A stretch of DNA of 64,000 nt from Gnetum montanum. Its lineage: Eukaryota > Streptophyta > Gnetopsida > Gnetales > Gnetaceae. Shown here in pieces: positions 24,132 through 36,469 of this stretch (positions are counted from its first letter, which is position 1; each line of letters begins with the position of its first letter). Position numbers and translations under genes: made by a program. Location: assembly GCA_015680685.1 (NCBI GenBank), contig MNCI01026334.1:341993-405992 (forward strand), in the 5' to 3' direction. Under the pieces are notes generated by a model that did not search any database, was not told the DNA's origin, and saw only the letters and a program-made list of their open reading frames with translations.

Positions 24132-25927
24132 GGACAAGAATCATTGCCCTTAACAAAAGTGTGGATTAGATTGGGGGTTAGCCTCGTCTGTGAATTTATG
24201 ACCTCCGACTTGTCTGTGTGCTACGCCTTGCCGGCGCTACGCCAGTGGAATTTGTCCAAATCGACGGTTTTGGTGCAAAATGTTGTTTGTTTATGGCAAA
24301 CGAATTTCAACAAGGATCGGTCAACATTTCACTTTTTCTTGTCAACAAAAATGGCTTACCGGCCACTGTGGTATCTTAATGCGTTTCGCAATCCTTTTAA
24401 ACAATAGGCTACAGGTTTAAAGTTCTGGACTTTTTACCGTTTACCGTGTATTCCAAGAACCTAACAGCTCCCGCCCTGGTTTTAAGCCAATACCAAAACC
24501 ATTTGCCGTTTTCACCTATTCAACCCATACCAAATTATCATCGACGGGCCTCGGATGATAGCAATTACGCAACGCTGAACTTTTCCTCGCGTAGACACGA
24601 TTGGTAGGTTCGAAAACAGAAAATAAAAATCAGGTTAAACTTTCAAAAATCTAACGGCCCAATTCGATAATAGGTTTAACCCTAGCGCGGCAGAGCAATC
24701 TAATGCACTAATCTCTGCAGTATTTAAATTAGTATTTTTAAGCTAAAATGATATCTCATTAACCAACACAACTAACAGAATAACAGTAGACGTAAGAGGA
24801 TGGATCAATATTTCAAAACACGAAAGGGCTTGTAAACCGTCTTTCCGATGCATAATGAAACCATCATGCATCGTTCCACTGCCCTTGCTCGAAGAAGTAA
24901 AGCCTTAAATAAATTGAAAAGTTTCCATGATTCTTAAAACCAAATTATTGATCATTTCTTGATATTTTCGAATTGTTCAGTCGACTCTGAATCATACCGC
25001 CTAGAAAATTCGACGTGCCGCCCATTTTCATTACCAAAAAAATTTGTATTTGAAGTGCCTCCAGCATACCCAATTAAATGGGGAATAACAGTTCTAATCA
25101 GTCTTCCCTCAGAAAGTTGCCATTAATGGAATGATAGTAGTGAACAGATGAACACACAAAACTGACAGAATCAATCATAGATTCTCATAGTTGAATATCA
25201 CTTTAAACATTTTCGAACGACAAGTTCAAAGACAAAAAACAAGACTCTTCAAATAAGACATCAGATAACGATAATATTTGCATCAAGTCGTTGAAAACAA
25301 ACTGTCAATCGACATTCTCAAAAATTTTACATATTAGGCATGCGCATAAAATTGTCAAATTAAATGAAACTAAATGTTAAATTATTTACCATATGATGGT
25401 ATTCATGCAGACTAAAACAATATAAACCATGATACCACAGTTGCAGAATGTTCTTCGAACACATTTCTCTAATTTGAAGGATACACTCTCAGAACCCAAA
25501 TTCAAATAACTTTAAATTTGACTTTTCTATTTCCATGCAGTAAATAGACTATGATTTGAAATTTATAAAACACATCCTGAAGATAACAGTCGTGGTCATT
25601 ATAGATAGCTGGAAATAGCTTATAGTTGTAAATTTCTAGCAACATAATTTATAGAACATCGGGCATGAGAGAGAGCGAAGGAAGACAACAATATCATAGA
25701 AACACATGTTTGAAACAATGATAAAAATAAATCTGAATTGTTATTTCAACAAATTGCAGTTGAATAAACCTAAAAATAAGTCAAAATTTCCAAGTGAAAC
25801 AAGTAACAATTTCGGTCCCCAGTTTTTCCTTCTTAAAAAAGATTCTAAAAGAGAACAATTGGAGCTTAACTCTCTCCTTGCAAAATCCTTAAAACTTGTA
25901 GAAAACTAAAACTCGAAAAGAAGTTTT
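24132..25927. other. Intergenic, no gene seen
   Basis: The left part (24132-24700) is probably the promoter and 5' flank of the membrane-protein gene. The rest is AT-rich with stops in every frame. The last few hundred bases before 25927 lie downstream of RPL3 and should contain its 3' UTR. No repeats or RNA genes were recognised. Confidence 0.4.
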
Positions 25928-28013
25928 CTAAGCCTTCAATTTACCAAACTGCTTGGCTTTCTCTTCAGTGGTCTGGAAACGTCCGTGACCAAATTTAGAT
26001 GATGTATCAATGAACTTCAGTTTAATTTCTTCAAGAGCATTCCGAGAAGTTTGTTTCATCAGTGACTGCCTTAAAGTTATAACCCTCTTCTTTGGACCCA
26101 TGCAGCAACCTTTGATCATAACATAATCATCTTTAACAACTCCATAGTGAGCAAACCCACCCATTGGTGTAATATCTTTCTTTGTCCTGTCATACTCAGT
26201 CCATGCCAAATGAGATTCACTGCCAGCCTTACCAATCTTGTAGATCTTCTTGTTCATCTCAGTGCGGTGGTGGTAACCATTTTGACCAGCCCTAGCCACA
26301 GTGAAAGAAACCCTGGCAGGATGCCATGCACCAATACATGCAACCTTTCTAAGACCTCTGTGAGTCTTACGTGGAAGCCTTGTAACACCCCACCTGGTTA
26401 CAACACCTTCATAACCCTTACCCTTGGTAACACCAATCACATCAATCATCTCATCCTTCTGGAAAACAGCATCAATTGGAATCTCCTTCTCAAAGAAGCC
26501 GTAAGCAAAATCAACCTTCTGTGCAATTGTTCCTCCGTTCACCTGAATTTCCATCAAGTGAGCCTTCTTCTGCTTCAAACCCTTCATCTTCTTAATCTGC
26601 GTGAAAATGACATATTACTCAGAATATTTAAGTCCCTATAAAACAACAAAAGTTGACAAATTTTAAAATGAATTGAACCCACTATAAGGCCAGTACAATA
26701 AAATGTATATTTAAAAAATAAAAATGAGAAAAAAATTCTATGTACAATTTCGATATGGCTACAGCAAAGCTTGTGCATTACAGAGTAGAGGGTTTTCAAG
26801 CAGAATAAAAGAACAACTGGTGAATTCAATAACGTTAAAACAAAATTTTGTTTTTTACGAACATTCTCTAAAGAGGAGTTGTCAGACATGATTATTGAAT
26901 ATTCATGTGATATGTATTTTAAGAAAACATAATATATTAAGTTATGATGCAGCCGGATAAATCTCCCAAAAAACACAACAGCCGTCGTAAAAATCCTATG
27001 TCAAGAAATAACATCTGATTGTGTGGATGAGACCAATAATTTGAGGAAATTTTTAGTTTTCTTTTCAGAATGGACGAATTAACCAATTGCTATTCATGGT
27101 AGATTACAAGATCCCCGCAAACAGTTCTTCTAGTTAAAAAACCCGATTTTGGTTCAAGAAGCGTAATAATAAGTAACAATTGCAATTTCAAAATACTGAA
27201 TTAGCAAAACATCTACATATCATAAAAAGGAATGGATGCAAATCAGGAAATAATGTCAGATGCCCTCTTTTAAAAAGGATAACTCAACAAGAGAAACATC
27301 TCTTCTAATCAAAAATCAAAATCCAACTGACAAGAAACAAAGAAAGCGCCACCAAGAGAAAACCCTAGATGCATACCTGTGTGTGGACGAGGACGCGCAC
27401 AACAGAGGCGTACTTCTTGATCTTGTCGAGCTGAGCCTGAACATCCTTTTTACCCTTTTGATCATCGAATTTCTTGGCGTATTTGGTGAATGCCTTCTTC
27501 TTGGCGCGGTACCAGTTCTTGTAGAAGCGTCGACGGAGCTCCTCGCTAAGATGCTGGGCCCAGACGGTGTTGAGAGTACGGAGACCCCTGGGCGTCTTCA
27601 CATATCCCACCACTCCAACCACGATCATGGGCGGCGTCTCCACGATCGTCACAGCCTCACAAGTCTCCTTCTTGTGCAGCTCTGCAAATCATTCATCGTC
27701 ATCATCAAATATCAAACAAATCCAAAACTCGAAAGACAAATTTCACAACAGAGAAATGCAAAGGATGATAAGTATGAATGAATGAATGAATGTGTCAGTT
27801 GTTGTTGTTGTTGTTACTGGATCCAGGCTTGTCGACATCGCGAACAATGTGAGTCATGCCGGCCTTGTAGCCAAGGAAAGCGGTGATATGCGGAGGCTTA
27901 GCAGGGTTGTCCTTTGGGAAGGACTTGACCTTTCCTCTGTGACGCCGCGCCCTCTTCCTCGGCAGAAACCCCAGCGATCCATGCCGAGGATGCTCAAACT
28001 TCCTGTGACTCAT
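25928..28013 (-). CDS. RPL3: Cytosolic 60S ribosomal protein L3 (uL3), three exons
   Basis: Exons are 28013-27818, 27681-27377 and 26596-25928. Introns of 136 and 780 bp have canonical GT...AG ends, and the joins keep frame at Ser-Lys and Gln-Ile. The product is 389 residues, the usual plant length. It begins [12 protein letters not shown] and has the central uL3 block G-A-W-H-P-A-R-V...[11 protein letters not shown], whose histidines sit near the peptidyl-transferase centre, plus G-H-G-R-F-Q-T close to the C-terminus. uL3 binds 25S rRNA early in large-subunit assembly and shapes the A-site entry. The gene is intact and in single copy here. Short repeats (TGAA and TTG runs) lie in intron 1 close to the donor. 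Confidence 0.97.
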
Positions 28014-28090
28014 TCTACCTCTGTCCCTCCCTCCCTGACGATGCCGCCGCTTCTGCCTCTGCTGCTGCCGTTTTTCTCCTCTTCTTTGTT

Positions 28091-28175
28091 AAACCCTAAA
28101 TCCTTAGCTAGGGCTTGCTTCACGCACGTTTCTTCTCGGGTAAACACTAAATCCTTAACCTAACAAGGCTGGGCT
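28091..28175 (-). promoter_or_regulatory. RPL3 promoter motifs: telo-box and site II-like element
   Basis: AAACCCTAA at 28091-28099 is a telo-box, and TGGGCT at 28170-28175 is a site II-like element. They lie about 80 and 160 bp upstream of the RPL3 ATG. This pair is typical of promoters of plant ribosomal-protein genes and links expression to growth. The assignment rests on motif and position only. Confidence 0.65.
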
Positions 28176-28199
28176 CAAGCAGGTTTATTTTTCTCTCTT

Positions 28200-29829
28200 T
28201 TTAATTATAATTATAGTTTTATCATTCTGGCTCTAGGTGACGATGCTTTTATCTTTGCCTTCCATTTAAATGAATTATAATACTAACTATAATCTACTGA
28301 TTGTTTTCTTTCCAATTAACCATATCTCCTTAGGGCATTACGTTAATGATGTTTTCAACTTTCTTTGAAAATGTGTTGAGACCTTATAACTAACCAACAA
28401 ATCCTTTGTGATTTCTTCAATGTAATAAAAATTTCCACTTTCTAGTTTTTATAACTTTTCAAAATTTATGAAATTCATTCTTTATGATGATGATGATGAT
28501 GATGGAGAGGTGTGAGAACATAAAAGAATGACTATTAGTACACCCCAAGACACTTAGCCAACTTAATAATTTAAAAGAATCAAAGATGAATATAACAATG
28601 CCTTAAGTGTGATTCAAACTAGGAATCTCTTGCCTAACAAGAAGAACAAAGAACTTGTGGTTTTGCAAGTTGCATATTCAATTCAAAAGTATACACTAGT
28701 ATGGTGTTAGGTAAATAATTCATCATAGAAAAAATCATCATTAAAACTTTTACCTACCTTAACAAGTTGGCCCATGATAATTGATAAGGACACCAATACG
28801 ATGTTCCTTTTACAATATTTCACAATTTAAAGAGGTGTTATGGGTAGGGTCCCAAAGGAAGGGTTGGGGAGAAGGGTGTGCACATGTGTTAGAATTACTT
28901 TTATATAGATCTAAAGAATCTATCAAGTTTGTATAAAATATATTAATAATAATAGATCTTCAATGTAAACATACTTTTATAACTAATTTGTATTTGTCCA
29001 ATATTCATGTAGTTTAAACACTCTTTTTATACAATGACCTACCAAAATAGCCGTAGTATATTAAATAACTTGTATAAAGTTTTATTTGAGAATTACTATT
29101 CTTCTAGAGAATTTCCTTTCATAAATTTTTAATAGTACATGTTTTTGAGAGAAAGGTGAGATCTACCTAGAACATGCCCCTAGGGTAGCAATATAGCAAC
29201 TGTATAGCAAGTACATGTTGTTTATCATTGTAGACATAATTCTATCTTCATAATCTCTTAGTTTAAATTAGAAAATTAGTGTTTACATGAATACATGAAT
29301 GGCTAAATGTAAATATATTCTACCTCATACTACATAGTACCACCTAGAATGATTTTCCAATAAAATTAAAGCTTTGTTTAGTTTTGTGCTTTACTTTGTC
29401 ATCTCTCAAAAACCTTCTATTTAATAATTTTTTAAGCTTGTTCTAAATTTATTACTTCATCTTAATTTTCAATACCTTATTGTTGTAGCCACAATTCTCC
29501 AACATAATACCATCCTTGTTAGAATTTTAAGATAATCTCTCATGGTATCTTAATGCTATGTTTATTATTCAAATATAATATTCGAAAAAGATATAGTTTC
29601 TTACATTCAAATGACAAAATATGAGTGTTAATAAAAGTACTTTATACAGGACTTTAGTTCCAACCTTCAATTCATTGGTAAGAATTGATTTTGAAATATC
29701 TATGTTTTCTTTCTCTAGCAATAGCAATAACACTAGCCTCAGTTTGATTTTATAGGTATGTAATTATTTATGATTTCAAAGATCATAGTTAAATGCTAGA
29801 TCATTTGAGGAAGGTGGTTAAAAGACACC
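28200..29829. other. Intergenic, no gene seen
   Basis: AT-rich sequence with stops in all frames. The only structured part is a short GAT microsatellite at about 28484-28504. No transposon protein motif is visible. Confidence 0.4.
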
Positions 29830-30860
29830 ATGATATATTTTCATAGGTGTTGCTATCAATAACATTATAAAATTATGTACAAGTACTACTATCAATATTA
29901 AAAGTACTACAAAGTTAGGTGCTAGGTAGGTAATAGGCCTTTTGCACTTGAGCACATAAAATAGTACTAGATGTTTGCATAATTCCATGGAATCAAACTT
30001 GAATCCATTCATCATCATTATATTCATCATTTTAGCCTTATCACAACTACACCATTAGCTTCTATTAAGAGTCAAGTAAGCATTAATGCCCAAATCTTGG
30101 GTATCTTTCTTTACACAAGCAAATCAAGTAAGTTTTGGTTTACCTATTTGTTGGTTCCCCTCAACTTTAATCAAATGACCTCTTTTAACAAGAGCATTCA
30201 CTAATCTTCTTAGCACATGACCAAACAATCAAAGATGACTTTCCTCAATTTTCTCATCTACAGGTGCTACTACCAAACTTCCCCTAAGAAGAGTGTTGAT
30301 ACAAACTTTTTTGGTCACACCCAACATATACATCTTTGCCACAAGCACCTGTTAAGTCTTAAGTTTTATTTTTTTTATAGGTCAACATTCCATACCGTAA
30401 AGACTTATAGGTTGAGTAGCAAATTTGTAGAACTTACCCTTCAAACTAGTAGAATTTCTTCTATCACGATGCACACCACTAGCTTCTCATCACTTCCTTC
30501 ATACTACAATTCTAATATCACATCATTGTTAACCTCACCATCCACTTGTCTAGAGATCTCAAATATATAAATTATTTACTTTGAGAAACTTCTTGACTTT
30601 AGATTATAATCTTTGTTTCTTCACTACAAGTTTTTTCACTAAAAAAGCACTCAATGTATTATATTTTACTTATACTAATCATCAATCCTTTTGATTTTAG
30701 AGTATTTCTCTAAGTCTCCATTTTTGTAGCCAAGAATTTCTTTGATTCATCCACCTTAGATTCAAACTCAAACCCACTCCATTAAAATAAAACCTAAAAA
30801 ACTTATGGTACATCTTAACTAGGAGGCTATACCTCATTGATAAGTATAACCCACAAGTTT
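29830..30860 (-). pseudogene. LINE ORF2 C-terminal fragment
   Basis: On the minus strand, between 30470 and 30110, fragments read L-K-G-K-F-Y-K, Q-P-I-S-L-Y-G-M-E-C, A-P-V-D-E-K-I-E-E-S-H-L and L-F-G-H-V-L-R-R. These are the conserved steps found after the RT domain of a widespread plant LINE type (R-P-A-L/M-L-Y-G-x-E-C, then F-G-H-V-x-R-R). Upstream pieces to about 30860 fit the preceding part. Stops and frameshifts are frequent. The fragment could derive from the same subfamily as 21170-22480. Confidence 0.75.
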
Positions 30861-31163
30861 CCCTAAGTACATGTAAATATTAAGGGGTATAAAAAATCAA
30901 TAAAACTTCATAAAAACACCCTAAAAATTTATAAGAATTACAACTTCATGCTTGAACATAAATCTTCTATAAAGCATAAAGACCAATCATTAAGAGAATA
31001 TGCTACTTCTGGCTGAAATGGCCACAAACTTGAATGTACATTGAGATTTTTAAATATGCAGTGAACATTGATGAAGTTCTAAGGTTCTGTATTGGATTGT
31101 CTAAGATTATGAATCAAACAAAAAACTAACATTACATTATTTATCAATGAGGTGTGACTTATT
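30861..31163. other. Short intergenic stretch
   Basis: AT-rich, with no coding or repeat signal seen. Its right end is the left target-site copy of LINE1. Confidence 0.4.
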
Positions 31164-31241
31164 AATTGAGACTTGTGATTGGGAAAAATGGGCTTGGGTA
31201 GAAAGTAGAGTGGGGGCACATAAGGGAGTAGGAGCAAAAGC

Positions 31242-32160
31242 ATGAACAACGTTGGTAGCAAGGATGGTAATGGATTTGGGGGTCCAAGACCTGGGTTTGG
31301 GCCTATTGAGGGTAGTGATTCAGGGGGCGGCGGGGGGAGACAACTTAAGGATGTAGGAAATGGAGGCTTGAGTGGAGGTGTTGGCAATAGTGATGGACTA
31401 GCTTCAAGCGAGTCTTGGCTTCCAAGTGCTGGAGTTGTGGATGTTGTTGTGGGGGATGGGTCTACTATGCGGCTAAAATTTAGAGCCCCTCTAGAGGAGG
31501 GCTTACACACTATGAAGTTGAGCCTTATTAGCCAATTTATTTCCTTAGGGTCACAACCCTTGCTTTACTTGATTTGGAAGTGGGCATTGGCCACCTAGGC
31601 CCTAGAGAAGGGTTAGATGATGTCATTGGTAGGTTCCCTACTGATGTTTTTTTTAACAATTAGTGGGTGATCAAGATAAGGTTCTTTTGGGGGACCCTTC
31701 GATTTTTGGAGCTTAGGGTTTGACCCTTACATCTTGGCACATGGGTGCTCATAAGGATGCAAAGTTGTTCTTTCAGGCTCCTCGTTGGATCTGGGTGACT
31801 AGAGTTCCATGGGAACTCTAGATGGAGGATTTTCTCTAGACTCTAGCAGAAAAATTTGGATATTTTATCTCTTTTGATAAGTTTATTGTGACAAAGGAGT
31901 GTATGGGCTATGCTCAATTCTGTGTGGGGTTCTCTCTCTCCTGACCACTTGCTTAAGGAAGTCATTTTAGACTTTCCATATGGGGAAGAATAACTCACTA
32001 TATGGAGTATGAGAATGTGATATAGTAGGAGCATCCGCCAACTTCAAAAACCAAATAGAAGGCATGCACTAAATGTGGTAAGTCCAACCACTACTCCCAG
32101 GATTGCAAGGTATGCTCCAAAGCTTACCAAAAGGGATTGATCAGATGGATGTGATCTGCA
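31242..32160 (+). pseudogene. LINE1 ORF1 (RNA-binding protein with CCHC knuckle)
   Basis: The Gly/Ser-rich N-terminus is open at 31242-31598. Broken frames with a DUF4283-like pattern follow, and then a zinc knuckle C-T-K-C-G-K-S-N-H-Y-S-Q-D-C near 32070-32115. This is the typical plant LINE ORF1 layout; the protein coats the element's RNA. Stops near 31596 and several later ones inactivate it. Confidence 0.7.
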
Positions 32161-35054
32161 AAGGATGGTAAGTGAATGGTGGTGGACAAAAGAGGCAAGC
32201 TCTCACTTGCCCTTGCAGGAAACGCTAGTGCATCCCAATATGAGGGAATCTCGTAATGTGTTGGTGGGTGAGGGTAGGGATTGGGATCCTCAATTCTTTC
32301 TTCTCCTACTCATAAGCACATGGTAGATGTAGGAAGTGAGGTGTTGGGGATAGATGGGATGGCCTCTTGTAACATCCCATCCTAGCTAGGGCAGGGTGTT
32401 GCCTAGGATCAAGTAATCTTAGAATGGAGGCATGATATCTAAAAACCAATAATGTGTAGAATACATGATATTAAGGAAGGTCAAACGGTACAAAAATTTC
32501 CTACCACATCAAAAACTAAGCATACATTTTACTTTATAAAAATGCATGTCTCTACATAAAGCAAACTATGCACTGCTCTGCTAAAATACAAAAACACATA
32601 AACATCATCATCGTATATATAAGAGTATAGAGAGTTTCATACAATGATACCTAGTCCACACTACTATACATGAAAATATACATTAACCAAGCACTGAAGA
32701 TTTTCCCCTCCTCTTGTCTAGGCTCATGCGCGTTTCACCTGTAATTAAATAAAGTCAGTACACAACTAAGTGGTAAGCCTTTACACTTTCCCTACTAGAT
32801 GGTCGACAAGTGCTGTACTAGAGGAGAGGAGTGGGGTATAAGGCAACTTGCAACAATTGTTAGTCTTACGCATGCTCAAAACAACATGCACCATATCACC
32901 CATAATACTAACATACTATCATACAATCATAAATAAAGCCACGGTCTAACATCATCTATCATGCCCATATCATGATACCCATGATCCACACAATCATAAT
33001 CCAATCAGAACACATATTATCAATGATATGACTCACAAGTCGATACTATCATATACATAGCCCATGTGGTTGCTAGCATATCCATGCTTAGTGTAGCATG
33101 TGAAACGTTTCCATGAGTACTCATAACAACCATTACCTGTAGGTCTTTTGTTAGTCTTTTATTTATCCAACTAGTGCTAGGGTTTGTCAATCTGTGATCC
33201 ACAACCACTAGCTCTTTGGAGAACTGGTGATAGGGATGAACATACCTATGCCACATACTAGCCATAGGGACAAACACACCTATGCTCTCCCCTTCTTAGG
33301 ATGAGGCCTAAGATAGGAGCCTCACCGATGCATCACAGTGGGGGTTAATCCATACTACCTCAAGGGTGCCTCATCACCAACCGATCCACACTCTCATGCT
33401 AGCACCACCCACCTACAACTATCACAAAGATTGTCATGAAAACATGTACACATTTCAGCTAGCTTAAGTCAACACATGTCAAAAACACAACACACCTAAA
33501 CAAACATAACCACACATATCCACCGCTAACAATTACAGTCATTTCATGAAAACAATACCACAATTCAAAAAAATAACATGAATACCTGTATATGACAAAA
33601 CAATACCATATTTCTCAAATAGCATGTACTTTCATACAAATGACTACTATAATAACCTTCAAAATGATATATGCTCAAAGAGAAAACTAATCCCACAATT
33701 AGAAAGTACTTCCCAAAACAATCCTAACAACACTAATTTTACCTAAATCGGACTCCTGGAAGCAAAGTTATGTGTGTTAAAAGTTTGATTCATAAATTAA
33801 TATTTAAATAATATTTAATTACCACTAGCCCAGAAAAGCTTATGCCCCAATAGGCCCCAAAAATATCATATTCCTCTCATATTCTACAAGTCCACATCAG
33901 ACCATACATCACATATATAATAACACACACTTTGTAACCAAAATCAGACAATTTCAGGAAATAGACAAAATAACATGTCCAAGCTCAATCTTTGAGCTAT
34001 TTGCCCCACATGCCCACATCACATGATCATATACATGAATCTAGCACAAAAAATATAGGGAAAAGGTAAAGACAACCCACCAATTCAAATTGTTAGGCAG
34101 AAAGATCAAAACAAGTAGAAACCCCTCAAAAATCTAGTAGGACTCCATTTCACTCCCAACAAGTTCTGCACCTACGTAGATATGACCACAATAGTTCCAA
34201 ATATAGGTTTAGAACAAGCAAAAACCATCCATAATGCCAAAGTTCTAGGAAAAGAAAGAAGGAAAATGAAAGAAAGAAGCAAAAGAAAACCGATGCCTTT
34301 AGCTTCTATTTCTATTTTCGCATAGAAAAGAAATAAAATAGAATTGACTTTGTATAATACGTGGTCATAGAGGTGGTGGGTAAAAGGAAAACAACATAAA
34401 CCATACTTTTTAACCATATATTTTTGTTTAAACAAAGATATACAAGTCACTTTCTTTTTTTTCCACGTGCTTGATGTCACATGTCTAAGCACATTTTACT
34501 TTGTACTTTTCTATTTGTTTTTAAAATAAATTTTTTTATAAGTTTATGTTTTTTTTCTTTCCTCGAATTAATACCCTACCTTTCCAACATGCATAACAAT
34601 CACATTAGAACTCCAAATAAAAATTCGTTTAAACCTACAAAATCCTTATCAAACGCTCTACAACTTCATATGCCAAAATCACACCCTAGCATCCTACAAT
34701 ATTATGCTATAGTTCAAATGCATAAATATCAAAATCACACGTAAAGCATAAAGACATACCGAATAGGTGCTCTTGTACCCTAATCCAACACCCCTATCAA
34801 CAACATCACTTGTCTAGCACATCACTGTTGATGCATAAATTTTGCACATCAACACTGGGAAAGAAAACTAGTTTTAGGAGACTATTGCCTAGGGCACCTC
34901 CCGTATGGGTATGGAAACTCGAGAATAGTCTCAGCTCGAGAGGGCTACGTGGCCTTTTGCAAATAATAAACTAGAAAGAAATATGGAATTTAAATTAAAT
35001 AATTGTCTCCAATACAATAAGTGATTAAAAGAATTGAATTTTCCCTGGTCCCAT

Positions 35055-35186
35055 TGATGTTGCTGGTTCGTGACTACCAATGGTATCCACTACAAGGCAG
35101 GAAGATCATGATCACCACANCTGATGTTGCTGGTTCGTGACTACCAATGGTATCCACTACAAGGCAGGAAGATCATGATCACCACA
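35055..35186. other. Assembly scar: N flanked by an exact 65-bp duplication
   Basis: Bases 35055-35119 and 35122-35186 are identical and are separated by the N at 35120 and one base. This is most simply two contig ends that overlap but were joined without merging. Confidence 0.85.
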
Positions 35187-35215
35187 AGAGAGGGAGAGAG
35201 AGAGAAAGAGAGAGA
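35187..35215. repeat. GA-rich microsatellite
   Basis: A run of GAGAGGGAGAGAGAGAGAAA type. It lies downstream of the minus-strand TATA box in the LTR-like insertion. Confidence 0.8.
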
Positions 35216-35639
35216 CTACCCATTGTAGTCCACACAGGGTAGCAACTGCAGTTCTCAAATCCTGCCATCGTTTGCTGCTTTTTGTGCACTGCCGTAGAGA
35301 GGAAGATCGTTCACCCACATCTGCACCACCACGACAAGTTCTTGCCATCACCGGGAAGACCTGCTAGGATCCGATTTTGAGTTGTTGGCTCCTGCCTTAG
35401 ACCCTCCTCAAAGATCAACTAGAAGCCTATAAAGAAAAGAAAAGAAAAGAGGAAACTGTTGCTTAGTGGAGAGGAAGCTGCCCCTTCAGACTAATAGCTA
35501 GAGCCTGTTTGGGACTCTCTCCCTCCTTTTCAAGAGCCTCCCTCTAGACTCCATTTTATAGCCATTGCGGCCATCCATAATGATGCATACATTTCATGTG
35601 ACGGCTACAAAAACTGCCACCACTTCTTGTGTAATAACT

Positions 35640-35890
35640 CCCACATTCTCCAATTAAGTGCCCACTTATGTCCATAACTGTCGTAACTTTTGAAACATCT
35701 GCTACTAATGACCATAACTGCCATCATTAATGACCGTAATTACTGTAACTTCTAAAACATTTACCACTAATGACTATAACCACCATCATTAATGATCGTA
35801 ACCACCATCATTAATGACCAGAATTACCATAACTTCCAAAACGTTTGCCACTAATGACCGTAACTTCTACCATTAATGACCACCACTTGG
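35640..35890 (-). repeat. Degenerate array upstream of the LTR TATA box
   Basis: About eight imperfect copies of ATTAATGACCGTAAC followed by TNCCATC. They occupy the U3 side of the solo-LTR-like insertion, where repeated enhancer elements are common. No binding factor can be named. Confidence 0.6.
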
Positions 35891-36469
35891 TAGTTTAAAT
35901 GCCCACTACTCGCATGATTTTTACTATGGTTATTAAGGGAGAGAAATAGAAACATTGATAATCATGGCCCCATGCGAGCATGGGAGTGTTGACATCAACA
36001 ATCACATATGGCTAATGTACATAATCATGTTAGTTAAGCATGTAAAGACATCATAATCATAACATAAAGATGAAGACTCATAACATATAAAATACATTTA
36101 TATCAAATTACCTTGTCCTGACAACCCACTAGGACTCCACACATAAAGTATAAATCATAAGCGTATGACCATCCCTACTGTCTTTGGATAGGATGTAACA
36201 CCTCCCCTAGGGGTGGTCTGATTACTCCTTCTTTCACTGGTGGTTTGGTGTGGGATGTTGTAGGTGAGCTTCCCTTGCTTAGTGAATGGGTGTCTACTAT
36301 GCGAGGGTTGGCCACTAAGGACCTCTTTAAGGAAGACCTGATGGGGTTTCTTGTGGTGGATGAGCCTAAATGGCTAGGTAGGCCTTCCGATCAGAAGATG
36401 TAGATGAAGAAGACTTTGTTGGAGATAGACCTCAAGTCCCAAAAAATACTCAAGGAGGTTTATACAAAA

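Larger units (their letters stand above)
32363..36205 (-). mobile_element. 3.8-kb solo-LTR-like insertion in LINE1
   Basis: The insertion 32368-36200 starts TGTAACATCC and ends GGATGTAACA, so the ends are inverted with 9 of 10 matches. It is flanked by CCTCT (32363-32367) and CCTCC (36201-36205), a near-perfect 5-bp duplication. LINE1 sequence resumes on the right. On the minus strand GGCTATAAAATGG (35551-35563) is a strong TATA box about 640 bp from the TGTTACATCC end, and short repeats lie upstream of it. This fits one very long LTR in minus orientation. No protein-coding signal is present. It includes the single-N join at 35120. Confidence 0.6.

Noticed and set aside
26147-26641. 164-residue plus-strand ORF opposite RPL3
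   Set aside because: It is the antisense shadow of RPL3 exon 3.
28484-28504. GAT microsatellite as a coding Asp run
   Set aside because: Stops flank it closely in all frames.
35157-35351. Minus-strand ORF of 64 residues
   Set aside because: It falls in the transcribed part of the solo-LTR-like insertion, includes a GA microsatellite and crosses the duplicated N flank.
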